Source: Allorhizobium pseudoryzae (GTDB taxonomy: Bacteria; Pseudomonadota; Alphaproteobacteria; Rhizobiales; Rhizobiaceae). Taken from it: DNA of 64,000 nucleotides. The translations under genes were made by a program, and so were the position numbers. The stretch covers positions 18,948 to 82,947 of the forward strand of contig NZ_CP049242.1 in the NCBI RefSeq assembly GCF_011046245.1, given 5' to 3'. The notes under the pieces were generated by a model that was not told where the DNA came from, did no database searches, and was given only the letters and a program-made list of their open reading frames with translations. The stretch's first letter is position 1, and the number at the start of each line of letters is the position of its first letter. Positions 63,677 through 64,000 of the stretch are shown here, piece by piece.

Positions 63677-64000
63677 TCATGAAGTAAATTGATTATACCA
63701 GTCGTACTCGTCTTTCAGGAGGAATCGCGCTTGCGCCCTCTCTTTTTCTGATATCTGCGTCTTCGTCGCCGCCTTCCGTTCTTCCCCAACTTTTGTGAAA
63801 TCCCGCTCGACGAGCTCTGAAAATTTTAACAGGAATGTGTCGTACTCTTCGACCTGCCCGATCAGTATGAAACGTTCTTTCTGCCAGTATCCGAGGAAAT
63901 CCTTGTACGTTGTTCTTATATGGTAGCCGAGACTTATGTATTCAATAAATGATAGGTCGCCACGATCGATCATTCTACCAATTCGTGCATAAAGCTGATA
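63677..64000 (-). CDS. C-terminal part of a probable sulfotransferase, runs off the window
   Basis: The frame is open to base 64000 (YQLYARIGRM continues upstream of the ATG at 63973), so the visible 107 residues are only the end of the gene. RFILIGQVEEYDTFLLKFSE has the FVG-x-x-E-x-x-x-x-S/T-like pattern of the C-terminal half of Sulfotransfer-2-type enzymes, and ARFLLKDEYDWYNQF resembles their C-terminal helix. The N-terminal PAPS loop lies outside, so the call is tentative. It is the first gene before a methyltransferase. Confidence 0.45.
   Translation of the reverse strand, partial: YQLYARIGRMIDRGDLSFIEYISLGYHIRTTYKDFLGYWQKERFILIGQVEEYDTFLLKFSELVERDFTKVGEERKAATKTQISEKERAQARFLLKDEYDWYNQFTS

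Overview
The window looks like plasmid or megaplasmid DNA of an alphaproteobacterium, most likely Rhizobiaceae (Rhizobium, Agrobacterium or Sinorhizobium type). The pointers are a Q-type origin of transfer beside a TraA-type relaxase-helicase, an RPA-family replication initiator with iterons, a NodPQ-like CysD/CysNC pair, and several IS66, IS256, IS630 and IS5 elements of rhizobial character. No rRNA, tRNA, CRISPR array or housekeeping cluster was seen. The host assignment is inference from gene content only.

Layout. (1) 1-4.5 kb: end of a DegT-type sugar aminotransferase, a decayed IS256 copy and an IS66 element with a perfect 8-bp target duplication. (2) 4.6-13.2 kb, plus strand: GDP-heptose genes (hddA and an hddC-gmhB fusion), a 1623-residue methyltransferase/coiled-coil/repeat/two-glycosyltransferase protein and an AGE-type sugar isomerase. 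(3) 30.8-13.2 kb, minus strand: a long, tightly packed glycan set running from an acyltransferase and a glycosyltransferase through gmd and fcl, several glycosyltransferases, a GT2/hexapeptide/methyltransferase fusion, the Wzm/Wzt ABC exporter, PAPS synthesis (cysD, cysNC) and a CmcI-like methyltransferase. (4) 30.9-46.6 kb: a mobilisable-plasmid backbone with repA and a coupled leader peptide, iterons, parA with a small partner and operator repeats, a serine resolvase, Fic, hipB with hipA and zeta remnants, an RHH protein, a mobilisation protein, oriT, traA and a membrane protein. An AGE isomerase and an orphan capsule-type permease sit inside it. (5) 46.8-54.4 kb: a nucleotidyltransferase-HEPN protein, the rmlCBDA (rfbCBDA) dTDP-rhamnose operon, methyltransferases, an IS3 remnant and a sulfotransferase. 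(6) 54.5-61.6 kb: one methyltransferase gene broken by IS256 and by IS630, the latter itself split by IS66, with IS5 beside its 5' end. (7) 61.6-64 kb: two more methyltransferases and a probable sulfotransferase running off the edge.

Taken together the genes would make nucleotide sugars (dTDP-rhamnose, GDP-fucose, GDP-heptose), assemble a surface polysaccharide, methylate, acylate and sulfate it, and export it through Wzm/Wzt. The Wzt has a long C-terminal domain of the kind that reads a modified chain end, and the giant protein joins a methyltransferase and a long coiled coil to two glycosyltransferases. That makes a chain-termination and length-control system the most interesting hypothesis here. 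The pairing of an RPA-type replicon with an rml operon and polysaccharide genes resembles in concept the rhamnose-operon biofilm plasmids known from roseobacters.
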